A stretch of DNA of 12,350 bases. Source: an uncultured Lysobacteraceae bacterium. GTDB taxonomy: Bacteria > Pseudomonadota > Gammaproteobacteria > Xanthomonadales > Rhodanobacteraceae. This document shows, piece by piece, positions 1 to 6,880 of this stretch. Each line of letters opens with the position of its first letter. Positions within the stretch are counted from its first letter, which is position 1. The stretch lies in assembly GCA_946482585.1 (NCBI GenBank), contig CAMLSI010000108.1, positions 1 through 12,350 of the forward strand, in the 5' to 3' direction. The translations under genes were made by a program, and so were the position numbers. The notes beneath the pieces were generated by a model that was given only the letters and a program-made list of their open reading frames with translations, had not been told where the DNA came from and did no database searches.

Positions 1-954
1 GGTGTAGTCCTCGACGGTGCGTCCCGGTGCCGGTCCGTGCTTGTCGAGGCGCGCCGCGAGGCCGCGGCGCGCCTGCTCGCGGATGAAAGTGTCGAGCGTG
101 TGCTCCGGCGGTACCGGAAACGCCGGCAGATAATAGGTACCGAAGGAAAGTTCCAGATTGCAGCGTTTTGCGATTTCCACGCTGTTCTGCAGTGCTTCGG
201 GCAGGTCGGAGAACAGCGCCGCCATCTGCTCCGGCGACTTCAGGTACTGCTCCTGGGTGTATTCGCGCGGCCGTTTCGGGTCGGCGAGCACGCGTCCCTG
301 ATGGATGCAGACGCGCGCCTCGTGCGCGGCGAAGTCTTCCTGCAGCAGGAAGCGCACGTCGTTGGTCGCGACGACGGGACAGTCGAGCGAGGCGCCGAGA
401 CGCAGCGCCGCATCGTTGAACACCGTTTCGTGGGCGTGGCCGATGCGGCAGATTTCCAGATAGAGGCCGTCGCCGAACAGTCCCAGCCACTGGCCGCAGC
501 GCGCGGCCGCCAGTTCGGTGTTGCCGGCGAGCAGCAGGTGGCCGACGTCGCTCTCGCGGCCGACGAGCGCGATCAGGCCTTCGGTCTGGTCGTGCATCCA
601 GCCCGGCTCGATCTGCGCGAAATCGCCGTGCTGGCCTTCGATGTAGGCGCGCGAGAGGAGGCGCGAGAGGTTCAGGTAGCCCGTGCGGTTGCGGCACAGC
701 ACGGTGAGCCGCGTCGGCTTGTTGCGGTCGGCTGCGTTCGCGATCCAGAGGTCGGCGCCGGCGATCGGCTTCACGCCTGTCTTTTCCGCTTCGCGGTAGA
801 ACTTGACCAGTGCGAACAGGTTGGCCTGATCGGTCAGCGCCAGCGCCGGCATGTCCGACTTCACGCAGGCCTTCATCAGCGAGGCGATGCGGATGGTCGA
901 GTCGATCAGCGAGTATTCGCTGTGGACATGCAGATGGACGAAGCGTGCGGTCAT
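1..954 (-). CDS. dnaE: DNA polymerase III alpha subunit, N-terminal part (runs off the left edge)
   Basis: This is the catalytic subunit of the replicative DNA polymerase III; 318 residues are visible and the gene is cut by the window edge. The start reads MTARFVHLHVHSEYSLID, the typical beginning of the PHP domain of a gammaproteobacterial DnaE. It continues through PALALTDQANLFALVKFY (about 36-53) and VKPIAGADLWI (61-71), all diagnostic of the family. The HxH motif of PHP domains is present (H7/H9/H11), but other usual metal-site positions look lost: Q43 where TDH is expected, D68 where Glu is usual, and R82 where His is usual. That suggests a degenerate PHP site, as in E. coli DnaE, where a separate epsilon subunit proofreads. 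The start at 954 fits the family length at the N-terminus; no strong Shine-Dalgarno sequence precedes it. The polymerase palm, fingers and C-terminal domains lie outside the window. Identification is very secure. Confidence 0.96.
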   Translation of the reverse strand, partial: MTARFVHLHVHSEYSLIDSTIRIASLMKACVKSDMPALALTDQANLFALVKFYREAEKTGVKPIAGADLWIANAADRNKPTRLTVLCRNRTGYLNLSRLLSRAYIEGQHGDFAQIEPGWMHDQTEGLIALVGRESDVGHLLLAGNTELAAARCGQWLGLFGDGLYLEICRIGHAHETVFNDAALRLGASLDCPVVATNDVRFLLQEDFAAHEARVCIHQGRVLADPKRPREYTQEQYLKSPEQMAALFSDLPEALQNSVEIAKRCNLELSFGTYYLPAFPVPPEHTLDTFIREQARRGLAARLDKHGPAPGRTVEDYT

Positions 955-975
955 GTCGTCGGGGCCCGGCGGCGC

Positions 976-1004
976 AGCGTAAGCGCAGGACCCCGCAGGA
1001 ACAA
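976..1004 (-). promoter_or_regulatory. Putative dnaE promoter
   Basis: On the minus strand TTGTTC (complement of 999-1004) is followed after exactly 17 bases by TACGCT (complement of 976-981), then a GC-rich stretch and the dnaE ATG about 21 bases further on. The spacing is ideal for sigma-70; the -10 box is only moderate. Read by eye, not scored. Confidence 0.4.
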
Positions 1005-1011
1005 GGCTTGA

Positions 1012-1028
1012 CACGACGCGCCGTCGTG
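1012..1028. repeat. Short perfect hairpin in the dnaE/acylase intergenic region
   Basis: CACGACG (1012-1018) and CGTCGTG (1022-1028) form a perfect 7-bp inverted repeat with a 3-base loop. It lies between the divergent dnaE and acylase genes and abuts a TTGACA sequence at 1008-1013 that has no good -10 partner at the usual spacing. It may be a protein-binding dyad or chance in GC-rich DNA. Confidence 0.3.
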
Positions 1029-1091
1029 GCGTCGCCGCGCGGCATTCAAACGTTCGTGTTGCAGCGCCGAATGCCCCGGCCGGCGCAGGCG

Positions 1092-1097
1092 TATACG
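1092..1097 (+). promoter_or_regulatory. Possible -10 box of the acylase gene
   Basis: TATACG, overlapping the palindrome GTATAC, is the only AT-rich hexamer in the GC-rich leader and lies about 55 bases before the acylase start. A GC-rich discriminator (CTCGCG) follows. No convincing -35 is seen 16-18 bases upstream, so the call is weak. Confidence 0.25.
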
Positions 1098-1151
1098 CTC
1101 GCGCTTCGCCGCCGCGGCGGTCGCGAACGCGGCCTCAGAGGGAGAATCGAC

Positions 1152-4010
1152 ATGCGTCAGATCCGTCTGCTGCGCGGCGGTCGCCGCGTTCTTGCATTTG
1201 CCGTCGCCGCGGCGCTGTCGGGGGCTGCCGTCGTCGAGCGAGCCCTCGCCGAGCCGATCAAGATTCCCGAACTGCGCGCGGCCGCGAGCGTTTCGACCGA
1301 TGCCGAAGGCATCCCGCTGATCAAGGCGCAGAACGAACACGATCTTGCATTCCTGCAGGGCTACGCGCATGCGCGCGACCGGTTCTTCCAGATGGATTTC
1401 AGCCGCCGCGGCGCGAGCGGCACCGTTGCCGAGCTCGTCGGCCGGAGCGCGCTGGCCAATGACGTGCAGACCCGCACGCTGGGCCTGCGCCGCGCCGCCT
1501 GGGCGACATGGCAGGCAGCCAGCGACGATACGCGCGGCTGGCTCAAGGCCTATGCCGACGGCGTCAACTACTGGCTGCGTTCGACCGGCAGCCTGCCGCC
1601 CGAATACATCGCGCTGGAGATCAGCCAGGTCGATCCCTGGTCGCCGGTCGACAGCATCGTGATCGGCAAGGCGCTGGCCTTCCAGCTCTCGTTCGACCTC
1701 GATATCCAGTCCACGCTCGAGCTCGGCGGCTATCAGCAGGCCGGACGCGCCGGCAATTTCGACGGCACGGCCCTGTACTTCGGCGACACGCATCGGCTCG
1801 CGCCGCCGGACAACCGCGTGACGATCGCGCCGACCACGGGCGGCGATGCGCCGGCCACGGCCAAAACGTCGGTCGACGTCGCGCCCATCGATGCGGTCAC
1901 GCTCGACCTGGCGCGCGCCTATCGCGACAAGATCGCCGACCATCCGCTGATCGGTCCGCACCTGCAGCCGCGCGAGAACCGCGCCGGATCGAACGAATGG
2001 GTGCTGTCGGGCTCGCTGACCCAGTCGGGCAAGCCGATCCTGTCGAACGATCCGCACCTCAGCCTCGCGCTGCCGTCGGTATTCGTCGAGCAGCACCTGT
2101 ACGCGGCGACGACGCCGGCGCTCAACGTGACCGGCGTGACGGTGGCCGGCGCGCCCGGCGTGATCCAGGGCTGCAACGACCGGCTCTGCTGGGGCACGAC
2201 CACGAATCCGCTCGACGTCACCGACGTCTACCAGGAAACGTTCCGCATCAACAGCTACGGCCTGCCGTACGCGACCGTGCACGGGGCCGCCGAGGAACCG
2301 GTCGAGTGGGTGTTCCAGAATTTCTATGTGAACAAAGTCGGCGACGGTCTCGCCAACAACCTCGAGCGCGACAACTCGATCGGTTATACCAGCGGTGCCG
2401 TCACCGTGATCGTGCCGCGCCGCAATCGCGGACCCGTGGTGCAGATTTCGGGCGCCTCGGGCCTGTCCGTCGCGTACACGGGCTGGGGGCCGACCGGCGA
2501 ACTCGAATCGTTCCGCCGCGTCAACCGCGCGCAGAATCTCGCCGAGTTCCAGCAGGCGCTGACCTATTTCGACGTGGGCTCGCAGAACTTTGCCTACGCC
2601 GACGTCGACGGCAACATCGCCTATTTCACCAGCGCGGAGCTGCCGCTGCGCACTGACCTGCAGACCCTCAGCGCCCCCGACGGCAACCGCCCGCCGTGGC
2701 TGATCCGCGACGGCTCGGGCGGGCTGCAGCACGACTGGCTGCCGCTGAAGGCGCGCCAGCCGAATCAGGCCGTGCCGTTCGAGGTATTGCCGGCGGAGGA
2801 AATGCCGCATGTCATCAATCCGGCCAAGGGCTGGTTCGCCAACGCGAACAACGACCCGGTCGGAACGACGCTCGACAACAACCCGCTGAACCAGGTGCGT
2901 CCGGGCGGCGGCCTGTACTACCTGAACTTCAAGTATTCCTCGTATCGCCAGGGCCGCATCGACCGCAAGCTCGCGGAACTGGTCGCGAGCGGCCGCAAGC
3001 TCACCGTCGCCGACATGAAGGCGCTGCAGGCGAACAACCAGCTCATGGATGCGGAACTCGTGTCGCCGCATCTCGTCAACGCGCTGCGCCGCGCCAAGGC
3101 CGCGGGTGCCTGGGCACCGCTGGCCGCACTGGCTGCCGACGCGAACGTCGCTGCGGCGGTCACGCGCATCGAGCAGTGGAATTTCAGCACGCCGACCGGA
3201 CTGCTCCAGGGCTTCGACCCGGGCGACAACCCCAGCGCGTTGCCGGGACCGAGTGCCGCGGAAATCGACGCGAGCGTGGCCGCCAGCCTGTTCGCGATCT
3301 GGCGCTCGCAGGCGATCCGCAACACGGTCGACGCGACCGTGACCAAAGTCGGCCTCGGTTCGGCATTGCCGGGCGGATCGGATGCCTATGCCGGCCTCAA
3401 GTTCCTGCTCGACAGCTTCCCGGTGCTGCGCGGCAAAGGCGCATCGGGACTGAGTTTCTTCGACGTGCCGGCTGCCGTCGGCACGCCGCCGACGCCGGAA
3501 GACGCGCGCGACTTCGTGCTGCTCAAGAGTATGCAGGACGGTCTTGCGCGTTTTGCAGGCCCCGATTTCGCCGCGGCGTTCGGCGGTTCGACGAATCTCG
3601 CCGACTACCGGTGGGGCAAGCTCCATCGCATCGTGTTCGCGCACCCGCTGGGTTCGCGCTTCAGCCTGCCGGGCGACAATTCTTACGGATTCGAGAACTA
3701 TGCCGCCGCGCTGCCGGGCGTGCCCCGTTCCGGCGGCTTCGATGCGGTCGACGCGTCGAGCCACAATGCGCGCGCGAACGGTGTCAACGAATTCATGTAC
3801 TCCAGCGGTCCGGCGCGGCGTTTCGTCGGCGAGATGACGGCCGAGATCGGCGCGAGCGAGATCATTCCGGGCGGGCAGAGCGCGGTGCTCGGCAGTCCGC
3901 TCTATGCGAGCCAGCTCGGCCGCTGGCTCACCAACAACTACCACGCGCTGCCGGTCGGCATCGCGGCCGCGACGGCGGCTTCGCCCACCGTGCAAGAGTT
4001 CATTCCCTGA
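1152..4010 (+). CDS. Penicillin acylase family protein (periplasmic Ntn hydrolase)
   Basis: This 952-residue protein is an amidohydrolase of the penicillin/cephalosporin/acyl-homoserine-lactone acylase family, whose members cleave amide-linked acyl groups. The start at 1152 is preceded by AGGGAG seven bases upstream and opens a signal peptide (charged residues 2-12, hydrophobic 13-28, cleavage likely after ALA at 33). Arg11-Arg12 leaves Tat export possible. The alpha region has the family pattern GYAHARDRFFQMD (about 70-82). The precursor should self-cleave between Gly279 and Ser280 in AGSNEW, making Ser280 the nucleophile of the beta subunit (about 673 residues). SNDPHL places a His at beta position 23 (His302), matching the catalytic region of penicillin G acylase. 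SQNFAYADVDGNIAYF (Asn479) is the usual motif bearing the oxyanion-hole Asn. The substrate cannot be told from sequence: beta-lactam side chains, homoserine lactones and other N-acyl compounds are all possible. It is monocistronic. The open frame continues upstream to 810, but that part overlaps dnaE and has no signal peptide. Confidence 0.93.
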   Translation: MRQIRLLRGGRRVLAFAVAAALSGAAVVERALAEPIKIPELRAAASVSTDAEGIPLIKAQNEHDLAFLQGYAHARDRFFQMDFSRRGASGTVAELVGRSALANDVQTRTLGLRRAAWATWQAASDDTRGWLKAYADGVNYWLRSTGSLPPEYIALEISQVDPWSPVDSIVIGKALAFQLSFDLDIQSTLELGGYQQAGRAGNFDGTALYFGDTHRLAPPDNRVTIAPTTGGDAPATAKTSVDVAPIDAVTLDLARAYRDKIADHPLIGPHLQPRENRAGSNEWVLSGSLTQSGKPILSNDPHLSLALPSVFVEQHLYAATTPALNVTGVTVAGAPGVIQGCNDRLCWGTTTNPLDVTDVYQETFRINSYGLPYATVHGAAEEPVEWVFQNFYVNKVGDGLANNLERDNSIGYTSGAVTVIVPRRNRGPVVQISGASGLSVAYTGWGPTGELESFRRVNRAQNLAEFQQALTYFDVGSQNFAYADVDGNIAYFTSAELPLRTDLQTLSAPDGNRPPWLIRDGSGGLQHDWLPLKARQPNQAVPFEVLPAEEMPHVINPAKGWFANANNDPVGTTLDNNPLNQVRPGGGLYYLNFKYSSYRQGRIDRKLAELVASGRKLTVADMKALQANNQLMDAELVSPHLVNALRRAKAAGAWAPLAALAADANVAAAVTRIEQWNFSTPTGLLQGFDPGDNPSALPGPSAAEIDASVAASLFAIWRSQAIRNTVDATVTKVGLGSALPGGSDAYAGLKFLLDSFPVLRGKGASGLSFFDVPAAVGTPPTPEDARDFVLLKSMQDGLARFAGPDFAAAFGGSTNLADYRWGKLHRIVFAHPLGSRFSLPGDNSYGFENYAAALPGVPRSGGFDAVDASSHNARANGVNEFMYSSGPARRFVGEMTAEIGASEIIPGGQSAVLGSPLYASQLGRWLTNNYHALPVGIAAATAASPTVQEFIP

Positions 4011-4020
4011 ACGCGCCCGG

Positions 4021-4060
4021 ACGGCGTGCGCGGCACGATTGTTGCCGCGCCGCGCCGTTT
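4021..4060 (+). terminator. Intrinsic terminator after the acylase gene
   Basis: A compound stem lies 10 bases after the acylase stop. GCGCGGCA (4028-4035) pairs perfectly with TGCCGCGC (4043-4050), and an outer ACGGCG (4021-4026) pairs with CGCCGT (4053-4058) across a small internal bulge. A short T run (4058-4060) follows. The stem is very stable, but the U-tract is only three bases. Confidence 0.65.
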
Positions 4061-4075
4061 CGGGACCGGGTGCGC

Positions 4076-4103
4076 TTGTGCCACCGGGCGGCGCGACGAT
4101 AAT
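4076..4103 (+). promoter_or_regulatory. Putative promoter of the sulfotransferase gene
   Basis: TTGTGC (4076-4081) is followed after 16 bases by GATAAT (4098-4103), a near-consensus -10 box, then a GCGCG discriminator. It lies after the acylase terminator. A transcript starting near 4110 would carry the whole inverted-repeat element at 4140-4300 as its 5' leader. Confidence 0.45.
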
Positions 4104-4139
4104 GCGCGTCCGGGCCGCGCGCGTGCGCAGCCATCGATG

Positions 4140-4300
4140 GTGTGGTGATTGGGTCGTTCATCGAACGAATTCGGCGTCTTTCGCCGCGATACGTCGTTGC
4201 ACCTCGTCGCCGTACTCCAGGTGCGCCTCCTCGGGGCGCGCCTAGTCTCGCGGCGAAAGACATCGAATTCCCTGTTCAACGAACGACCCAATCATCACAC
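4140..4300. repeat. 161-bp element with long imperfect inverted arms (MITE-like or structured leader)
   Basis: The left arm (4140-4189, 50 bases) and the reverse complement of the right arm (4248-4300, 53 bases) match at 45 of 50 positions. There is one 3-base insertion in the right arm, and all five mismatches are transitions. In a plus-strand RNA two of these would be G:U pairs and three A/C mismatches. Each arm has a smaller dyad (GTTC-ATC-GAAC on the left, GTTC-AAC-GAAC on the right) and a GAATTC. The 58-base centre can form GCACCT/AGGTGC (4199-4204 with 4219-4224) or an overlapping GCGCC/GGCGC hairpin (4223-4227 with 4235-4239). The element ends 16 bases before the sulfotransferase start. 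No transposase and no clear target-site duplication are seen. It could be a MITE-like repeat, a decayed insertion sequence or a regulatory RNA; the geometry is certain, the role is not. Confidence 0.85.
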
Positions 4301-4316
4301 GAGCAGTTCATCCCGC

Positions 4317-5999
4317 ATGAGTTTGAGTTCCGAACAATATGCCGTCGCCATGGCGGATCTACGGCGCGGCATCAACCTGGGGCAGCTGGGCCCCGCGATG
4401 CAGCAGTTCCTGGGCCGGCTCGAAGTCGGCAAGGCCGGCATCCAGCAGTGGATACAGAGTGCGGAAGACCTGTTGCGCGGCAATCAGGCCGTGCCGGCGG
4501 GACTCGTGCTCGAAGCGGGTTTGAACCGCTGGGCCTCGTCGACGACGCTGCGCTACCTCTACGGCATCGCGCTGCGCCTGAGCGGTCACGTACGCGAAGC
4601 CGAGCAGATGTTCCGCGAAGTGATCGCGGCCGAACCCACGCATGCCGACGCGCCGCTCGCATTGGCCTTCATGCTGCGCGAGCAGGGACGTCTCGGCGCC
4701 GCGGCCGACACCGTGCTCTCGCTCTGGCGCCGGCATGCGCGCACACGGATGGGCGATGCGCGTACCCTGCGGTTCCTGCAGGAATGCCAGCGCAATGCCG
4801 AGGCCGAGGAAATCTCCCAGGCCGTGCTCGATGCGAACCCGCGCGACGCGGAACTGCTGTCGATGACCGGCGAGATCTCGCTGACGCTCGGCCGTTTCGG
4901 TTCGGCGCGGCGCCGCCTGCGTCTGGCCGTCGAACTCGATCCGCAGCAAGCCGCTGCCTGGCTGCGACTCGCCCACACGCACAAGTTCTCGCGTGCCGAC
5001 GATCCGGACCTGCAACTGCTCGACGATGCGCAGAAGCGCACCGATCTGCAGCAGCCGGCCGCACTCTGCGCAGCCTTCGGCTATGGCAAGGCGCTCGACG
5101 ATCTCGGCGAGCGCGAACGCGCCGTCCAGGTGCTGCGCAAGGCCAATACGCAGTCACACGCGGCGTTTCCGTGGGATCAGCACGGCTGGCAGCGTTTCGT
5201 CGAGATGCAGTTGCGCGCGCGCGTGCCGCTGCCGCTGCCGGTCGACGAGCGCATCGTGCCGGTGTTCGTCGTCGGTCTGCCGCGTTCGGGCACGACGCTC
5301 GTTGCGAGCCAGCTCGCCAAACATCCGGACGTCTGCAATCGCAGCGAGTTGAACTGGATCGCCGCGCTCGCCGCGCAGCTCGGTCCGTCGCCGGCATCGG
5401 GTGCGCTGTCGACGGCCGCGCATCTGTATCGCAACCAGTTGCGCCAGGACGATGCGGCCGTGCGTTGCTACATCGACAAGAATCCGCTGAATTTCCGTCA
5501 TCTCGGGCTGATCGCGGCGATGTACCCGAACGCGCGCATCGTCCACTGCCGCCGCGACCTGCGCGACACGGCGCTGTCGCTCTGGAGCCAGCATTTCGCC
5601 CACGACGACATGAACTGGGCCTACGACTTCGCCGACATCGGCGCCTATGCGCGCGGCTATCACGCGCTCATGGAGCACTGGCGCAAGGTGCTGCCGATCC
5701 GCGTGCTCGAACTCGACTACGAAAGCCTCGTGTCGAACACGGCGGCCAGCATGACGCGGCTGTTCACGTTCCTCGGGCTGCAGGCGCCGCCGGCCACGCC
5801 TGCAGCGTCTGCCGCCGCCGCGCCGGCGCCGGAGAAGAAGCCGCGCAGCGCCGATGCGCCGCGCGATGCGATCGCCACCGCGAGCGTCTGGCAGGCGCGC
5901 CAGGGCGTCTATGCGAGTTCAGTCGGACGCTGGAAGGCGTATGCGCCGCTGCTGCCGGAAATGGACCGGCTCGGCGTGGAGATTCCGCGGAGCGCGTGA
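4317..5999 (+). CDS. TPR-containing sulfotransferase family protein
   Basis: This 560-residue protein joins an N-terminal tetratricopeptide region to a C-terminal sulfotransferase domain, which would transfer sulfate from PAPS to an unknown acceptor. Helical repeats of TPR character run from about residue 60 to 300, for example LRYLYGIALRLSGHVREAE. The PAPS 5'-phosphosulfate loop is VVGLPRSGTT (318-327). DKNPLNFRHLG follows (387 on), and IVHCRRDLRDTALSLW (408-423) carries the 3'-phosphate-binding Arg and Ser (Arg412/413, Ser421). The usual C-terminal signature TASVWQARQ...SVGRW is present. Before it, residues 489-518 are an Ala/Pro-rich low-complexity stretch where relatives normally have ordered sequence. 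No signal peptide or membrane segment is seen, so it is probably cytoplasmic. The start at 4317 lies after the inverted-repeat element, with only a weak purine-rich GAGCAG at 4301-4306 ahead. The frame stays open to 4149, but that extension is translated repeat DNA. Confidence 0.88.
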   Translation: MSLSSEQYAVAMADLRRGINLGQLGPAMQQFLGRLEVGKAGIQQWIQSAEDLLRGNQAVPAGLVLEAGLNRWASSTTLRYLYGIALRLSGHVREAEQMFREVIAAEPTHADAPLALAFMLREQGRLGAAADTVLSLWRRHARTRMGDARTLRFLQECQRNAEAEEISQAVLDANPRDAELLSMTGEISLTLGRFGSARRRLRLAVELDPQQAAAWLRLAHTHKFSRADDPDLQLLDDAQKRTDLQQPAALCAAFGYGKALDDLGERERAVQVLRKANTQSHAAFPWDQHGWQRFVEMQLRARVPLPLPVDERIVPVFVVGLPRSGTTLVASQLAKHPDVCNRSELNWIAALAAQLGPSPASGALSTAAHLYRNQLRQDDAAVRCYIDKNPLNFRHLGLIAAMYPNARIVHCRRDLRDTALSLWSQHFAHDDMNWAYDFADIGAYARGYHALMEHWRKVLPIRVLELDYESLVSNTAASMTRLFTFLGLQAPPATPAASAAAAPAPEKKPRSADAPRDAIATASVWQARQGVYASSVGRWKAYAPLLPEMDRLGVEIPRSA

Positions 6000-6022
6000 G
6001 AGGAGGCGAGGGACGAAAGCCG

Positions 6023-6043
6023 GCGGGCCAAGCGCAGGCCCGC
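6023..6043. terminator. Probable bidirectional terminator hairpin
   Basis: GCGGGCC (6023-6029) and GGCCCGC (6037-6043) form a perfect 7-bp stem with a 7-base loop, placed between the convergent sulfotransferase and M15 peptidase genes. Neither side has a real T run, so termination is inferred mainly from position and stem strength. Confidence 0.45.
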
Positions 6044-6059
6044 GTAGTCTCCGCGCCCG

Positions 6060-6635
6060 CTATTTCCTGCGCCACAGCCAGTGCCACGGCTCGTAGGCGA
6101 TTCCGTGCCGGTTGCCGCGCGGGAAGGAAAGTGAAAAACCGTACTTTGACGCATTGTGTGTCAGCCAGCGAAACGCGGGCGACTGCTCGAATTCCTCCTC
6201 CAGCGCGGGGAAACCCGGTGTCGTGACGTCGATCGCGCGGCCGGTGTGATGCTCGCTGTAGCCGGGAGCGGCGCTGACGGTCAGGATCTGTTCCATGGTC
6301 TGCCCGCGCGCGAGCTTGCGCTCGATGATGCCGACCTGATACTCGATCGAGCGGAACGCGGAGACGAGCTGCAGTTCGACCTGTCCCAGAGCAGCCGCGT
6401 GGCGCATGCGCAGCCAGGCGCTCGCCGCGCGCGGCGTCAGCCATTGCGGTCGGGCGTGAACGTCGTAGCCGACGAAAGCGAGCCGGATGGGTTCGCGCAG
6501 GGCGCGCAGGTGGCGTGTCCGGCCGTAGTCGGCGGGAACGCCGAGCCGCGCGGCAGCGGCCAGCAATTCCCGGCATCGCAGGTGGGTCGCAGTGGCAGGC
6601 GGTGACAGGCCGGCAGGTGCGCTGAGGCGAATCAT
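6060..6635 (-). CDS. M15-family (VanY-like) D-Ala-D-Ala carboxypeptidase
   Basis: This 191-residue zinc peptidase should cleave a D-alanyl bond of peptidoglycan peptides or similar cell-wall fragments. The family motifs are complete. SAFRS (92-96) has the substrate-binding Arg95. The signature S-x-H-x-x-G-x-A-x-D spans 127-136, giving zinc ligands His129 and Asp136. EPWHW near the C-terminus supplies the presumed catalytic Glu182 and third ligand His185. An N-terminal region of about 85 residues precedes the domain. No signal peptide or membrane segment is seen, so it may act on recycled muropeptides in the cytoplasm or be exported another way. The stop is TAG at 6060-6062. No Shine-Dalgarno sequence precedes the ATG, but a GACAAT lies six bases upstream, raising the possibility of a leaderless message. 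It stands alone, convergent with the sulfotransferase gene. The family call is firm, the precise bond cleaved (DD or LD) is not. Confidence 0.9.
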   Translation of the reverse strand: MIRLSAPAGLSPPATATHLRCRELLAAAARLGVPADYGRTRHLRALREPIRLAFVGYDVHARPQWLTPRAASAWLRMRHAAALGQVELQLVSAFRSIEYQVGIIERKLARGQTMEQILTVSAAPGYSEHHTGRAIDVTTPGFPALEEEFEQSPAFRWLTHNASKYGFSLSFPRGNRHGIAYEPWHWLWRRK

Positions 6636-6641
6636 GGCCGG

Positions 6642-6647
6642 ATTGTC
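6642..6647 (-). promoter_or_regulatory. Possible -10 box of the M15 peptidase gene
   Basis: GACAAT on the minus strand ends six bases before the ATG, so transcription would begin at or next to the start codon. There is no recognisable -35 at 17 bases and no ribosome binding site. The placement rests on the hexamer alone. Confidence 0.25.
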
Positions 6648-6829
6648 GCAGCCGGTTGCGGGCAGATGCCAGCCGCTGCGAGGTCAGCCGATCTGCCTCA
6701 TGAAGGTCAGCACGCCTGGAGCGCAGCCGTGCCTTTCGCACGAGGGCACGAATGCACCGCCGGTCACTTCGCAAACGCGCAGCGGATTGAGTCAGGCGCT
6801 TGCGACGAGGCGGGCCAGCGCGGGCGCAT

Positions 6830-6863
6830 TGCCGGCGGCGACATCCGCGGTGCGCCGCCGGCA
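6830..6863 (-). terminator. Strong hairpin downstream of the SPFH-RHH operon
   Basis: An 11-bp perfect stem (6830-6840 with 6853-6863; TGCCGGCGGCG on the minus strand) encloses a 12-base loop and begins 17 bases after the stop of the RHH gene. It lacks a T run. The likely role is to end the SPFH-RHH transcript or protect its 3' end. The rest of the gap (6648-6829) shows no gene; its only other structure is the competing hairpin pair at 6728-6750. Confidence 0.45.
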
Positions 6864-6880
6864 TCACGCCGACGGCCGAT

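Noticed and set aside
37..1011. A 324-codon plus-strand frame at the left edge
   Set aside because: It is antisense to dnaE, whose PHP domain is unmistakable on the other strand.
810..1151. Upstream extension of the acylase frame by 114 codons
   Set aside because: It overlaps dnaE, is Arg-rich without a signal peptide, and the ATG at 1152 has a strong ribosome binding site and a signal peptide.
951..3995. A 1014-codon open frame on the minus strand opposite the acylase gene
   Set aside because: It lies wholly antisense to a clear enzyme gene, is dominated by Arg, Ala and Gly and shows no domain. Such frames are common in GC-rich coding DNA.
4129..4310. Target-site duplication flanking the inverted-repeat element
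   Set aside because: The sequences next to 4140 and 4300 (ending ATCGATG and starting GAGCAG) do not match as a direct repeat of 2-9 bases.
4149..4316. 56-codon N-terminal extension of the sulfotransferase
   Set aside because: It is translated from the inverted-repeat element. A similar peptide is read from the opposite strand because of the symmetry (MGRSSNEFGVFRRD against MGRSLNREFDVFRRE).
6636..6880. A tRNA or small RNA gene in the gap between the M15 and RHH genes
   Set aside because: I looked for a tRNA T-loop and acceptor stem and found none; only the hairpins reported are seen.
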